Positions 26,190 to 34,819 of a stretch of 64,000 nucleotides of DNA are shown piece after piece. Under the pieces are notes generated by a model. That model had not been told where the DNA came from. It searched no databases and saw nothing but the letters and a program-made list of their open reading frames with translations. Source of the DNA: Bacillota bacterium (GTDB taxonomy: Bacteria; Bacillota; UBA4882; UBA8346); NCBI GenBank assembly GCA_023400055.1, contig JAEXFN010000020.1, positions 186,001 to 250,000 of the forward strand, in the 5' to 3' direction. Position numbers and translations under genes: made by a program. Position 1 is the stretch's first letter; each line of letters begins with the position of its first letter.

Positions 26190-27569
26190 CTAACCTGTAA
26201 CGGTAGAGTCGGTGTCAACCAATTCATTGACGAGCTTTTTAAAAAGGCGGCCGCGGTCTTGATAATTATTAAACATATCATAACTGGCGCATGCCGGCGA
26301 TAACAAGACGACATCACCGGAGACCGCGATATTAGCGGCCAACTGAACGGCTTCCTCGAGGCTGTTCACCTTTTGGATTGGGAAATCGGGCGCCACTTTC
26401 TTGACCTCGCTTTGGATCAGCGGAGCTGTAACTCCGAGCAAGATTAACTGTTTGCAATGCTCGGTGACGATTTTGGCGAAACGGTCGAAAGGCAAATGTT
26501 TATCGTAACCGCCGGCAATTAAAATGGTGGGCGCGGTCATTGCGTTTAAACCGGCAATCGCGCGGTCCGGGGTGGTGGATATAGAATCATTATAATACAG
26601 AATGCCTTTCAGCTCACGGACTAATTCTAAACGGTGCTCGACGCCAGTGAACTCGCGGGCGACCTTGGCGATCGTCGTCGGGGATACGCCTTGCAGAGCA
26701 CTGATCAAAGCGGCGGCCAGGATATTTTCAACATTATGATCGCCAAGCAAACGGAGCTGATCCCGGGTTGCAATGACCTCGGACTGATTGTTTAAGCGAA
26801 CGACCAACTCCTGGCCATCCAAAAAGGCGCCTTCGTCCAGCAGTTTCCGGCGACTGAAAAAGAATAATTGGCCTTTCACAGATGAGGCCAAATCTCGGGT
26901 TATCTCATTGTCGTAATTTAAAATGGCGATGCTGTCCGCAGTTTGAAAACGGAGGATATTGGCTTTGGCCGCAATATATTCAGCCATTGAGGCATGCATA
27001 TCCAGATGATTGGGAGTTATATTGGTAATCAACGCCAAATCGGGACTTTGGGTTAATTCTTGCAGTTGAAAGCTGCTTAATTCCAGAATCACACGGGAAT
27101 CAGCCGTCATTTCTGGCAGAGAATCCAGTAATGAGCAGCCGATATTGCCTCCGACATATGTATCGGGAAAATCATGTTTCACCATTAGACCGCTCAAGGT
27201 GGTCGTGGTGGTTTTGCCGCTGCTCCCAGTGATGCCGATGGTTCGGCCGGGGCATTTACGCAGAAATAACTCCATTTCACTGCTGAAAACGGCTCCGTCC
27301 TCTTTGGCGCGGATAAATTCGGGCAAATTTTTCTTCATTCCCGGAGTGACAAAAATATAATCAAAATGATTCAGCTGGCTCAAATAGTCCGGGCCCAGAC
27401 AATATGTCAGCCGTAACTCCGTCAATTGCGACAGATAATTAGCTAATTCGGCGGCCTGCTTCTTGTCGAATACCGAAACATCGGCTCCTTGACGGACCAG
27501 ATAACGGATTAACGGCGTATTGCTTATTCCTAAACCGATGACGGCAACTTTCTTATTGGCATATTCCAC
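26190..27569 (-). CDS. murD: UDP-N-acetylmuramoyl-L-alanine:D-glutamate ligase
   Basis: 459 residues, normal MurD length. It adds D-Glu to the peptidoglycan stem peptide in the cytosol. The N-terminal Rossmann domain (VAVIGLGISNTPLIRYL) binds the UDP part. The ATP loop GITGSSGKTTTT is near residue 113. NITPNHLDMHASMAEY and GVEHRLELV (middle domain) and YNDSISTTPD are Mur-ligase blocks. It stands apart from the usual mur-fts cluster. Confidence 0.95.
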   Translation of the reverse strand: MEYANKKVAVIGLGISNTPLIRYLVRQGADVSVFDKKQAAELANYLSQLTELRLTYCLGPDYLSQLNHFDYIFVTPGMKKNLPEFIRAKEDGAVFSSEMELFLRKCPGRTIGITGSSGKTTTTTLSGLMVKHDFPDTYVGGNIGCSLLDSLPEMTADSRVILELSSFQLQELTQSPDLALITNITPNHLDMHASMAEYIAAKANILRFQTADSIAILNYDNEITRDLASSVKGQLFFFSRRKLLDEGAFLDGQELVVRLNNQSEVIATRDQLRLLGDHNVENILAAALISALQGVSPTTIAKVAREFTGVEHRLELVRELKGILYYNDSISTTPDRAIAGLNAMTAPTILIAGGYDKHLPFDRFAKIVTEHCKQLILLGVTAPLIQSEVKKVAPDFPIQKVNSLEEAVQLAANIAVSGDVVLLSPACASYDMFNNYQDRGRLFKKLVNELVDTDSTVTG

Positions 27570-27654
27570 CCTATCGGCCTCCTAAGATTCGTTGAAAAAA
27601 GGTTCGACGATAAACCGGACTCTCCTGCCGAACCCATGGCAATTCGTGAATATT

Positions 27655-28962
27655 TTAGACAGTGGCCGTCGCCAAGAAGGAATAACCGGGATTGTCTTCA
27701 CCGGCAACTTTCCCGAAATAACTGGTCTCGGCCGCTAATGACGCCAGAAAATCGCCGTTGATCACCGCCTTGACCTTTCCGGTAATGGCGCCGTTCTCTA
27801 CCAGCAAACATTGATCAGCGGTCAAAGAAAAACTTCCGGAACTGGAATCTTGCGTATGCATACCCAACACCGAATAGACGATCAGACCCCTTTCAGTATT
27901 TCGCACCAAATGTTCCCATTCCGGGAGCAAGTTATCGGTTTTCAGGAAAAAGCCGCGGCCTCCGGCAGCGACTGGAGTCGGCGGCAGACCGGCCTTTTTG
28001 GCATACTTTAGACCGAGGATCGGCGTGGTTAATTTCCCGTGGTCAATGAGATTGATTCGGCCGCCCGGAACCCCTTCCGAAGTGCACGCGTAAGAAAACG
28101 CCCGCAAAGGTTGGAGTGTATCTAAAATTAGCGACAGATCGCTTCGCAGAACGGGGCGCTGTTCCCTAAAATCTTGCAGGGAATAACGGCTTTGCCGGTT
28201 TACGACCAGACTGCCATAGAGGTTATTGATCAAAAACTGGCCGATAAAGGATTCAAAAACTTCCGGCGGAAATAACAGCCGGGTTGCTCCGGAGAAAGTG
28301 GCTTGAGCCGGATTGTTCAAGAGTTTGGCGATGCGGGCGGTGTTTTCGATGACCCGATCGATTTTCGCCGGAGCGGGCCAGAACTTTTCCTGGAACGACT
28401 CGCCGTAGCTGTTGTTAACCTCAAAATAAAACTCCACCGGCGTTTGGGGAAATTCGACCGCAAAACCGGCAGAATTCCCGATGGACCGGGTGCTCTGGAA
28501 GCAACGAATTTTTCCGTTAATTGGATTGAGTCCGGCGGCGCTCAACCGTTGCAGGCCGTCCTCCAGTAATTTAAAGGGCCGGGAATTATCCCGTTCGACG
28601 ATATCAGCCACGACGGGATCGGCCAGGTTGACCTCGGGAACCCGATCGGGTGTAAAAAGCCCGACCCCTTCTGGATCGTAGTATGCGGCAGCCTTCCAGT
28701 TATTCATATATTCTGTAAAATCGGCGACCACTTGAGCATCAAGCTTACCCGAACTGTAACGTTGGTTTTTCCAATATAAAAAAATCTCCCCGGATATGCT
28801 TTGCTTATAGCCAGGGGCTGAGTACGGTCCGCCGATCCGGTTATTCTTTAAGCCAATTTCAAGCCCTTTGGCTTCGTGAAAATCAAAGCGCCAGTCCATC
28901 AAAGCGGCGTCTTTTTTTTGATAATTGCGTAAACTGTCGGCAAGTTGCTCCGCTAGGATCAA
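27655..28962 (-). CDS. TldE/PmbA-family protease subunit
   Basis: 435 residues of the PmbA/TldE family, the non-catalytic partner of TldD. It lacks the HExxxH motif. The family's C-terminal region is seen in GGRINLIDHGKLTTPILGLKYAKKAG and SFSLTADQCLLVENGAITGKVK. TldD/TldE heterodimers cleave unfolded peptides and mature some peptide natural products such as microcins. It directly follows the TldD gene with a 1-bp gap. Confidence 0.88.
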   Translation of the reverse strand: MILAEQLADSLRNYQKKDAALMDWRFDFHEAKGLEIGLKNNRIGGPYSAPGYKQSISGEIFLYWKNQRYSSGKLDAQVVADFTEYMNNWKAAAYYDPEGVGLFTPDRVPEVNLADPVVADIVERDNSRPFKLLEDGLQRLSAAGLNPINGKIRCFQSTRSIGNSAGFAVEFPQTPVEFYFEVNNSYGESFQEKFWPAPAKIDRVIENTARIAKLLNNPAQATFSGATRLLFPPEVFESFIGQFLINNLYGSLVVNRQSRYSLQDFREQRPVLRSDLSLILDTLQPLRAFSYACTSEGVPGGRINLIDHGKLTTPILGLKYAKKAGLPPTPVAAGGRGFFLKTDNLLPEWEHLVRNTERGLIVYSVLGMHTQDSSSGSFSLTADQCLLVENGAITGKVKAVINGDFLASLAAETSYFGKVAGEDNPGYSFLATATV

Positions 28963-28963
28963 T

Positions 28964-30445
28964 TCATTCTCCTCCGATCATAATTTCAGGATTCGAGTCT
29001 ATCACCAGAAAATAATGCGAACCGCCGCAACTGGGGACGCCTTGCCCCATCTTGCCGCAGGTTCCCATGGCGTCGATCTGTAGCGGACCGATGGCGGCAC
29101 TGACCGATTTGAGAACCGACAGTACCTTGCCGCTGAAAATGGCCGGTTTGTATAAAACCGGGTTTTCCGATAAGGCATAAATGCCGGAACAATGAAAGAC
29201 AAAATCCCCGAAGGCCGGATTGACTTGTCCGCCCTGAAAGCCCGTCAAATAAAGCAACTGGTCATCCGCGCCGGCCAACTGATGGTCGAGCAAAAAGCGA
29301 TAAAGCTCGACCGGGGTAATCGCTTCGAAATCTCCCGCCAGGGGCAAAGCATTGTCATACTCGATCCGAATATTGCTCATCCGGGCGATCGGAAGTGAGA
29401 AAAAGCTTTCCACCCGTTCCGCACCGGTAAGCGGTACCCCGGCGCGGCGCGCCGAGAAAACATCCGAGAGACCAGCGGTCAGCCGGCCATGATCCACGAT
29501 CTTGACGGTCTTACGTTCGATCCCCATGGCGCTGATCGGCTGATAAGCATAGTCGCCTTCGATCGGACCATCGATGATTGAAAGCTGCGGCTTGGCGACG
29601 GTCAGCCCCACCCTTAACCGGCCGTTCTCGCCCAGAATCGAGCTTTCCAGCCCATCGGTCTCGGCCGCGTGTCCGAAGGCCTCGTGCGCCAAGCCTTTGG
29701 CCAGCGCATAGTCGATGACCAGCTTATAGTGGCCGCTTTTTAGCTTCGCTGCGCCCAGCAAATCCAAAGCCAGCCGCGCAGCCTTACGCGCTCGGGCCTG
29801 CAACCGTTCGCGGTTCTTCGCCTCAATGATGACACCCAGGTCGGTTCCGGGAAGATTGGCGTAAGCGGTGGCGGTATCCGTAGCCGACTTGGCGGTAATG
29901 GAGTGAAAAACAAACGACCGGGGCGTATTGAAGGAGACATCGGTCCCATCCGAACGGATAATCCGCCATTCCTCCGCACTCAATCGCAGAACGGTCCGTA
30001 CGGAAAGCTTCTCATCCAAATCGGTCAGCTCCTGATTGAGCGCCTTTATTTGGGCTTCAATCTCTTCCAGACTCAGGCTGCCGAGGGGATAGCGTTCGGT
30101 GATGGTCACCGTCTTTTGCAGCGGCTCTAATTGAAAGACTTCTTGATTGGCTTCGCTGCTGTAATACTGGCCCTGTTCCGCCAAGAACGCCGCTTTATGA
30201 AACAGCTCCACCCCGATGGCTTCACTAACTTGATCGGAAGCGGCGAATCCCATGTACCCCTGGCTGGATATCACCTGGATGCCGAGTCCAGCCGAAGTGG
30301 CGGTGCTTACTTCTTCCGTCTTGCCGTTATTGATATGCATAGCCAGGTCTTTGCGATATTGGAACCGGGCGATAAAATAAAAGTTTTTGGTAGCGGCTTC
30401 GGCGCGAAGCCGCTCAACGATTCCGCCGTATTGGTCGACTTTCAT
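28964..30445 (-). CDS. tldD: TldD-family metalloprotease
   Basis: 493 residues. The zinc motif HEAFGH (HExxxH) lies in GLAHEAFGHAAETDG near residue 260, and the third ligand region (Cys and His near the end) is in GTCGKMGQGVPSCGGSHYF. It forms a heterodimer with the TldE gene just downstream. No peptide precursor gene was recognised nearby, so a housekeeping role in peptide clearance is as likely as natural-product maturation. Confidence 0.92.
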   Translation of the reverse strand: MKVDQYGGIVERLRAEAATKNFYFIARFQYRKDLAMHINNGKTEEVSTATSAGLGIQVISSQGYMGFAASDQVSEAIGVELFHKAAFLAEQGQYYSSEANQEVFQLEPLQKTVTITERYPLGSLSLEEIEAQIKALNQELTDLDEKLSVRTVLRLSAEEWRIIRSDGTDVSFNTPRSFVFHSITAKSATDTATAYANLPGTDLGVIIEAKNRERLQARARKAARLALDLLGAAKLKSGHYKLVIDYALAKGLAHEAFGHAAETDGLESSILGENGRLRVGLTVAKPQLSIIDGPIEGDYAYQPISAMGIERKTVKIVDHGRLTAGLSDVFSARRAGVPLTGAERVESFFSLPIARMSNIRIEYDNALPLAGDFEAITPVELYRFLLDHQLAGADDQLLYLTGFQGGQVNPAFGDFVFHCSGIYALSENPVLYKPAIFSGKVLSVLKSVSAAIGPLQIDAMGTCGKMGQGVPSCGGSHYFLVIDSNPEIMIGGE

Positions 30446-30688
30446 AAATGGTCCTCACTTATTCATTTTGTCTTTCCCGATAGGTCGAACGGAAGAATTT
30501 GCTGCCTCAGTTGGTTCAACCTCTTTCCAGCGGGGACAGGTTAAATGATCGAAAAAGTTTTCAGCCAAAACTTTCCGTTGGAAAGATTGCTTGCCGATCT
30601 TGGCGTTAACTTATATAGATTATGCTGCGCGTCAAGTTTTACGTTTATGCGGATTTTTAACGATTGGACGCGATTTGATTTTGCCGCC

Positions 30689-31045
30689 TCAATTCAGATG
30701 TTCAGCCCGCAAACGCGACTCGGTGGCCAACACCTGCGGCCGGAAAAGCTCGACCAACGCTTCGCTGAATTGTTCGATCTCCAGACGGGGCTGCCACCAG
30801 AAAATATCGATCGTTAAAAACTTCTGCTCGGCGAAAATCTGGATCAGGATGAAGCAATCGTCGAATTCCCCGCTGATTCGGGTCCCCTCGGGTTTGAACG
30901 TCTGAAAGACCCATTGAATGTTGATAATGCCGTCAAAATTCGTAATGCGGCGAATTTCGGACATAAATTCATTGGGAGTATTCCACAATTCATTTTGACA
31001 AAGATACAAATCAGCCATAAAATGCCTTCCGAAGCCCGCCTTCAT
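30689..31045 (-). CDS. SpeD-like (AdoMet decarboxylase fold) protein without active-site residues
   Basis: 118 residues, the size of bacterial class 1B SpeD. The N-terminus GRHFMADLYLC aligns with GRHLxAEFYEC of SpeD, and FKPEG and FLTIDIF align with the FxPxG and YAAIDLF strands. SpeD normally cuts itself at Ser63 to form pyruvoyl, using His68 and Cys83. On my hand alignment these positions are Cys64, Gln69 and Trp84, so self-cleavage and AdoMet decarboxylation are not expected. The start at 31045 is chosen from homology; an ATG at 31018 has a better ribosome site (GGAAGG). No speE is nearby. A binding or regulatory role is inference. Confidence 0.6.
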   Translation of the reverse strand: MKAGFGRHFMADLYLCQNELWNTPNEFMSEIRRITNFDGIINIQWVFQTFKPEGTRISGEFDDCFILIQIFAEQKFLTIDIFWWQPRLEIEQFSEALVELFRPQVLATESRLRAEHLN

Positions 31046-31135
31046 TCCGGACAACCCGCTCCCTTCACCGTTCATAGCACATCATATGTCGACCGCGAGG
31101 CTACGGGCATCGGGTGATGAAAAAAAATCATGATT

Positions 31136-32737
31136 TTAAGCCGGTTTTTGCAGTAACCTTTGCAATTCCGCCAATTCCTTCTGCACCTCGGCAAGCTGCG
31201 CCTGGAGCGCCTCCGGGTCGGAGGACGGCAACTGGCTGTGCAAGGTTAAGAGCTGGTGCTCCAGATCGGTGAATTTCCGGTCGAAGACGAAGTTATCCAG
31301 GGCCGGTACCGTCAGCCGTTCTTGCAATTCCGCGGCAGCGGCCTTGAGTTCGAAGCGCTCGCCCCAGTGCGGAATGAAGGTTTCCAGCGCGTATTTTTGC
31401 TGACGGATGAGATCGGCCAGGGTTTGCTGGGCGCCATTTTCACCGTGGATGATGAACAAGCCCCGCGGCGCTTTGTCGAAGTGGGAGATCCAATCCAATA
31501 GGCCGTTCTGATCGGCGTGCGCCGAAAATCCGGCGATCGAATCGATCTGGGCCTGGACATTGATCTGTTCCCCCATGATCTTGACGACTTTGGCCCCCTC
31601 CAGCAAACGCCGGCCCAGCGTTCCCTCGGCTTGATAGCCCACAAACAGGATGTGGGATTGGGGTTTCCACAAATTGTGTTTCAGATGATGCAAAATCCGG
31701 CCCGCTTCGCACATGCCGTTGGCCGAAATAATGATGGCGCCCTTGGCGGTCGCGTTCAACTGCTTGGACTCTTCGGCGGTGCGCACGAAATGCAGGTTGG
31801 AAAATTCAAACGGGCTTTCGTGCTCCGCGAATAATTTCCGGGTCTCGGCGTCATAACATTCGGGATTATTGCGATAGATCTCGGTGACCGAAACCGCCAT
31901 CGGACTGTCGATATAGACCGGCATTTTGGGGATGGCCCCCTCATAAAAGAGGGTCTTCAGATGGTAAAGCAGATCCTGGGTCCGGCCGATGGCGAAGGCC
32001 GGAATGATCAAGTTGCCTTGGGAACGGACGGTTTCCAGGATGATCTCTCGCAATTTCTGGATCCGGTCGGAATGGGCTTCGTGCAGGCGGTCGCCATAGG
32101 TCGATTCCATTAAGACGTAATCGGCCTCGGCCGCATAATCCGGGTCTTGGATGATCGGCTGATGCTTTTGGCCGAGATCACCGGAACAAACCAGTTTGGT
32201 GGTTTGGCCAGCTTCGGTGACCCAGATCTCGGCGATGGCCGACCCGAGGATATGCCCGGCGTCCAAGTAACGGACCCGGACTCCCGGAGCCGGCTCAAAC
32301 GCCTGGTAATAGCTTTGTGACCGGAGCAGCGCCGCGGCGCTCAACGCGTCCGCCGCGGTATAAAGCGGTTCCAAATGTTTTTCGCCGGTGCGCAGCCGTT
32401 TCCGGTTGCGCCATTCCACCTCCATCTCCTGGATATGCCCGGAATCGGCCAAGACGATCTTGCAAAGCTCGGTGGTAGCTTTGGTGGCGTAGATCGGCCC
32501 CTTAAACCCGTTCAGCCATAGTTTCGGAAGCAACCCGCAGTGATCGACGTGAGCATGGGTAAGCACCACAAAATCGAGGCTGGCCGGGTTAAACAAAAAA
32601 TCCTTCTCATTCAACTGGCGGATTTCCTTTGCCCCTTGAAACATGCCGCAATCCACTAAGAAACGGTACTTGTCCGTTTCCACTAAATAGGACGAACCGG
32701 TAACCGTACCCGCGGCGCCACAAAATGTAATCCACAT
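31136..32737 (-). CDS. MBL-fold beta-CASP nuclease (CPSF/RNase-like)
   Basis: 533 residues. Metallo-beta-lactamase core with THAHVDHCGLLPKL (HxHxDH) near residue 58 and LDAGHILGSA near residue 165. The beta-CASP insert has the MESTYGDRLH and AFAIGRTQDLL motifs. The C-terminal RMMBL part shows GFSAHADQNGLLDWI. This set defines RNA-processing nucleases related to archaeal and eukaryotic CPSF-73 rather than RNase J. The last 50 residues add a coiled coil. GGAGGAG precedes the ATG. The RNA substrate is unknown. Confidence 0.9.
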   Translation of the reverse strand: MWITFCGAAGTVTGSSYLVETDKYRFLVDCGMFQGAKEIRQLNEKDFLFNPASLDFVVLTHAHVDHCGLLPKLWLNGFKGPIYATKATTELCKIVLADSGHIQEMEVEWRNRKRLRTGEKHLEPLYTAADALSAAALLRSQSYYQAFEPAPGVRVRYLDAGHILGSAIAEIWVTEAGQTTKLVCSGDLGQKHQPIIQDPDYAAEADYVLMESTYGDRLHEAHSDRIQKLREIILETVRSQGNLIIPAFAIGRTQDLLYHLKTLFYEGAIPKMPVYIDSPMAVSVTEIYRNNPECYDAETRKLFAEHESPFEFSNLHFVRTAEESKQLNATAKGAIIISANGMCEAGRILHHLKHNLWKPQSHILFVGYQAEGTLGRRLLEGAKVVKIMGEQINVQAQIDSIAGFSAHADQNGLLDWISHFDKAPRGLFIIHGENGAQQTLADLIRQQKYALETFIPHWGERFELKAAAAELQERLTVPALDNFVFDRKFTDLEHQLLTLHSQLPSSDPEALQAQLAEVQKELAELQRLLQKPA

Positions 32738-32952
32738 AAAAAACTCCTCCTTGGGTTCATAATATAAACTTTAGCGTGCCAAACTTTTCTGCTGCATTTC
32801 GGCGGTTCCTTTTGAGTTCGCGAAGGCCCATTGGCAAACAATATTAACCTTTTATAGGATTATAGTATCGCACAATTGGTCCGGAAACGGAAGAGTTGCC
32901 GGAAATTTTTCCAGCTTGCCGCAATTTTCTTTAAAAAATTGGCGATTTCCTT

Positions 32953-32981
32953 TTGACAAACGGCGCACTCTTTGCTATAAT
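32953..32981 (+). promoter_or_regulatory. Sigma-A promoter of tRNA-Pro
   Basis: TTGACA (32953-32958), 17 bp, TATAAT (32976-32981), 12 bp ahead of the tRNA. Confidence 0.88.
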
Positions 32982-32993
32982 AAATCCGTTGTC

Positions 32994-33070
32994 CGGGGTG
33001 TGGCTCAGCTTGGTAGAGCGTTCGGTTCGGGACCGAAAGGCCGGAGGTTCAAATCCTCTCACCCCGACCA
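32994..33070 (+). tRNA. tRNA-Pro (anticodon CGG)
   Basis: 77-nt cloverleaf. CGGGGTG pairs with CACCCCG, the anticodon stem TTCGG/CCGAA closes TTCGGGA (anticodon CGG, reads CCG), and the T loop is TTCAAAT. The CCA end is encoded. Confidence 0.97.
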
Positions 33071-33084
33071 TGTTTGTTAAGACG

Positions 33085-33110
33085 AAAAGCCGATGCAAAG
33101 GCTTTTTTTA
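33085..33110 (+). terminator. tRNA-Pro terminator
   Basis: AAAAGCC pairs with GGCTTTT and is followed by a T run. Confidence 0.8.
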
Positions 33111-33162
33111 TTTTGTCATTTTCTGCTGAAGTCCCGCCCGTCCTTCTCAACCGGAGACAGCC

Positions 33163-33414
33163 TTCACTAACTGCCAAAGACGTTATTTCGTCACCCAATC
33201 AATTCATTTTGTAACTCAACTAACTTATTCACTAACCGAAGCTGTTCATTTACTAACTGAATCAGTTCATTCGGCAACTGAATAAACATTTTCAGTAACA
33301 AAATGAGCATCTTCAGTTACTGAATATGCTCATTCACTGACTCAATGAAAACATTCAGCTACCAAATTACTTCATTCAGTAACTGAATGAAAATAGTCAG
33401 TTACTGAACGAAAT
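33163..33414. repeat. 21-bp tandem array 2, twelve units
   Basis: Twelve consecutive units keep an exact 21-bp register from 33163 to 33414. The best unit is CATTCAGTAACTGAATGAAA plus one base (33373-33393), and most units hold the near-palindrome TTCAGTAACTGAA. Read on the minus strand, the units give heptads such as ELIQLVN, EQLRLVN and KLVELQN, but TAA, TAG or TGA stops interrupt several of them. There is no start codon or ribosome site. It fills the gap between tRNA-Pro and the end of pdp; nothing else is seen there. Confidence 0.85.
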
Positions 33415-33487
33415 TTTTAAGTCATGGGATGAAGTCGCCCATGAAAGCAAAACGGATCGATTGAAAAAGATTGAAAATGAAACACAA

Positions 33488-34792
33488 TCAAGAAATAACC
33501 GAGGCGATCAGTGGCTTCTTGGCCACCGGCTGCGCGGCGAAGTGAATGCAGTCATGAATCTCCCGGGCGGCTTCGGCCGCGGCGGCGCTGTTCGGAGCAT
33601 GAATCTCGGCCAGGAGCGCTTGCGGGTCGATCTTGTCGCCGACCTTCACCTTGATCTTTAGACCGACTTCCGGTTGGATCAGGTCCTCCAGTTTGGCGCG
33701 GCCGGCGCCCAGTTTCATGGCGATCAGGCCCAGCGTCCGGCAGTCGATGCTTTCCACCCAGCCTCCGCCGTCAGCGTAGATTTCCTGAATGAACGGCGCG
33801 GTCGGCAGCAATTCCGGAACGCCGACCCGTTCCGGATCGCCGCCCTGGGCGGCCACCATCTCCCGGAACTTGGCGAGCGCCTTCCCGGACTGCAAGAGTT
33901 CCAGGGCCAACTCCCGGCCCCGCTCGGGATCGGCCGCTTTCTCGCCCAACCAGAGCATATAGCCGCCCAATACCGAGCAGAGTTCCGTCAGATCGGCCGG
34001 GCCGCGATTCTGCAAGGTGGCGATCGCTTCGGCCACTTCCAGGCTGTTGCCGATGGCCGAACCCAACGGCTGATTCATGTCGCTGAGCACCGCGATGAAA
34101 CGGCGTCCGGCGCGGTTGCCGATCTCGACCATCGTTTTGGCCAGCTCGACGGCTTTGGCGTATTCATTCATAAAGGCGCCGTCGCCGAATTTGACGTCCA
34201 AGACCACGGCGTCGGCCCCGGCGGCTAGCTTTTTCGAGACGATACTGCTGGCGATGAGCGGAATGCTTTCCACCGTGGCGGTGACATCGCGCAAACCGTA
34301 GAGCTTTTTATCGGCCGGCACCAGGTTGCCGGTCTGTCCCGCCAGCGCGATGCCGATCCGGCGCACCTGATCCAGGAAAACCTGACGGTCCATACTGGTG
34401 GTGAGGCCGGCGATGGATTCCAGCTTATCCAAGGTGCCTCCGGTGTGCCCCAACCCCCGGCCGGACATTTTGGCCACCGGAACGCCGGCAGCAGCCACCA
34501 TGGGCAACAAGACCAGGCTGGTCTTGTCCCCCACTCCGCCGGTGCTGTGCTTATCCACCTTGACTCCGGGAATGGCCGATAAGTCGACCATCTCCCCCGA
34601 ATGGGCCATCTCCAGCGTCAGCGCGGTGCATTCCTCGAAGGTCATGCCCTGAAAATACACGGCCATGCACCAGGCGCTCATCTGATAATCGGGGATGGTT
34701 CCCTCGACAAAACCTTGGATTAAAAAATGAATTTCTGCAGCGGTTAATGTTTGGCCTTCCCGTTTCTTCCATATCAAATCGACGGTTCGCAC
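33488..34792 (-). CDS. pdp: Pyrimidine-nucleoside phosphorylase
   Basis: 434 residues, a standard size. It splits uridine and thymidine with phosphate, releasing the base and (deoxy)ribose 1-phosphate. The signature KMSGRGLGHTGGTLDKLESI is near residue 108, with phosphate-site KHSTGGVGDKTS before it. The GTG start has AAGGAG ten bases upstream. It follows deoB by 27 bp. Together they feed nucleoside sugars into central metabolism, and upp at 45.3 kb can reuse the uracil. Confidence 0.94.
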   Translation of the reverse strand: MRTVDLIWKKREGQTLTAAEIHFLIQGFVEGTIPDYQMSAWCMAVYFQGMTFEECTALTLEMAHSGEMVDLSAIPGVKVDKHSTGGVGDKTSLVLLPMVAAAGVPVAKMSGRGLGHTGGTLDKLESIAGLTTSMDRQVFLDQVRRIGIALAGQTGNLVPADKKLYGLRDVTATVESIPLIASSIVSKKLAAGADAVVLDVKFGDGAFMNEYAKAVELAKTMVEIGNRAGRRFIAVLSDMNQPLGSAIGNSLEVAEAIATLQNRGPADLTELCSVLGGYMLWLGEKAADPERGRELALELLQSGKALAKFREMVAAQGGDPERVGVPELLPTAPFIQEIYADGGGWVESIDCRTLGLIAMKLGAGRAKLEDLIQPEVGLKIKVKVGDKIDPQALLAEIHAPNSAAAAEAAREIHDCIHFAAQPVAKKPLIASVIS

Positions 34793-34819
34793 GGACAGGT
34801 CGCTCCTTTGCGCGTATTC

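Noticed and set aside
33163..33414. CRISPR array
   Set aside because: The units are contiguous 21-mers that vary throughout. There are no conserved repeats separated by unique spacers and no cas genes.
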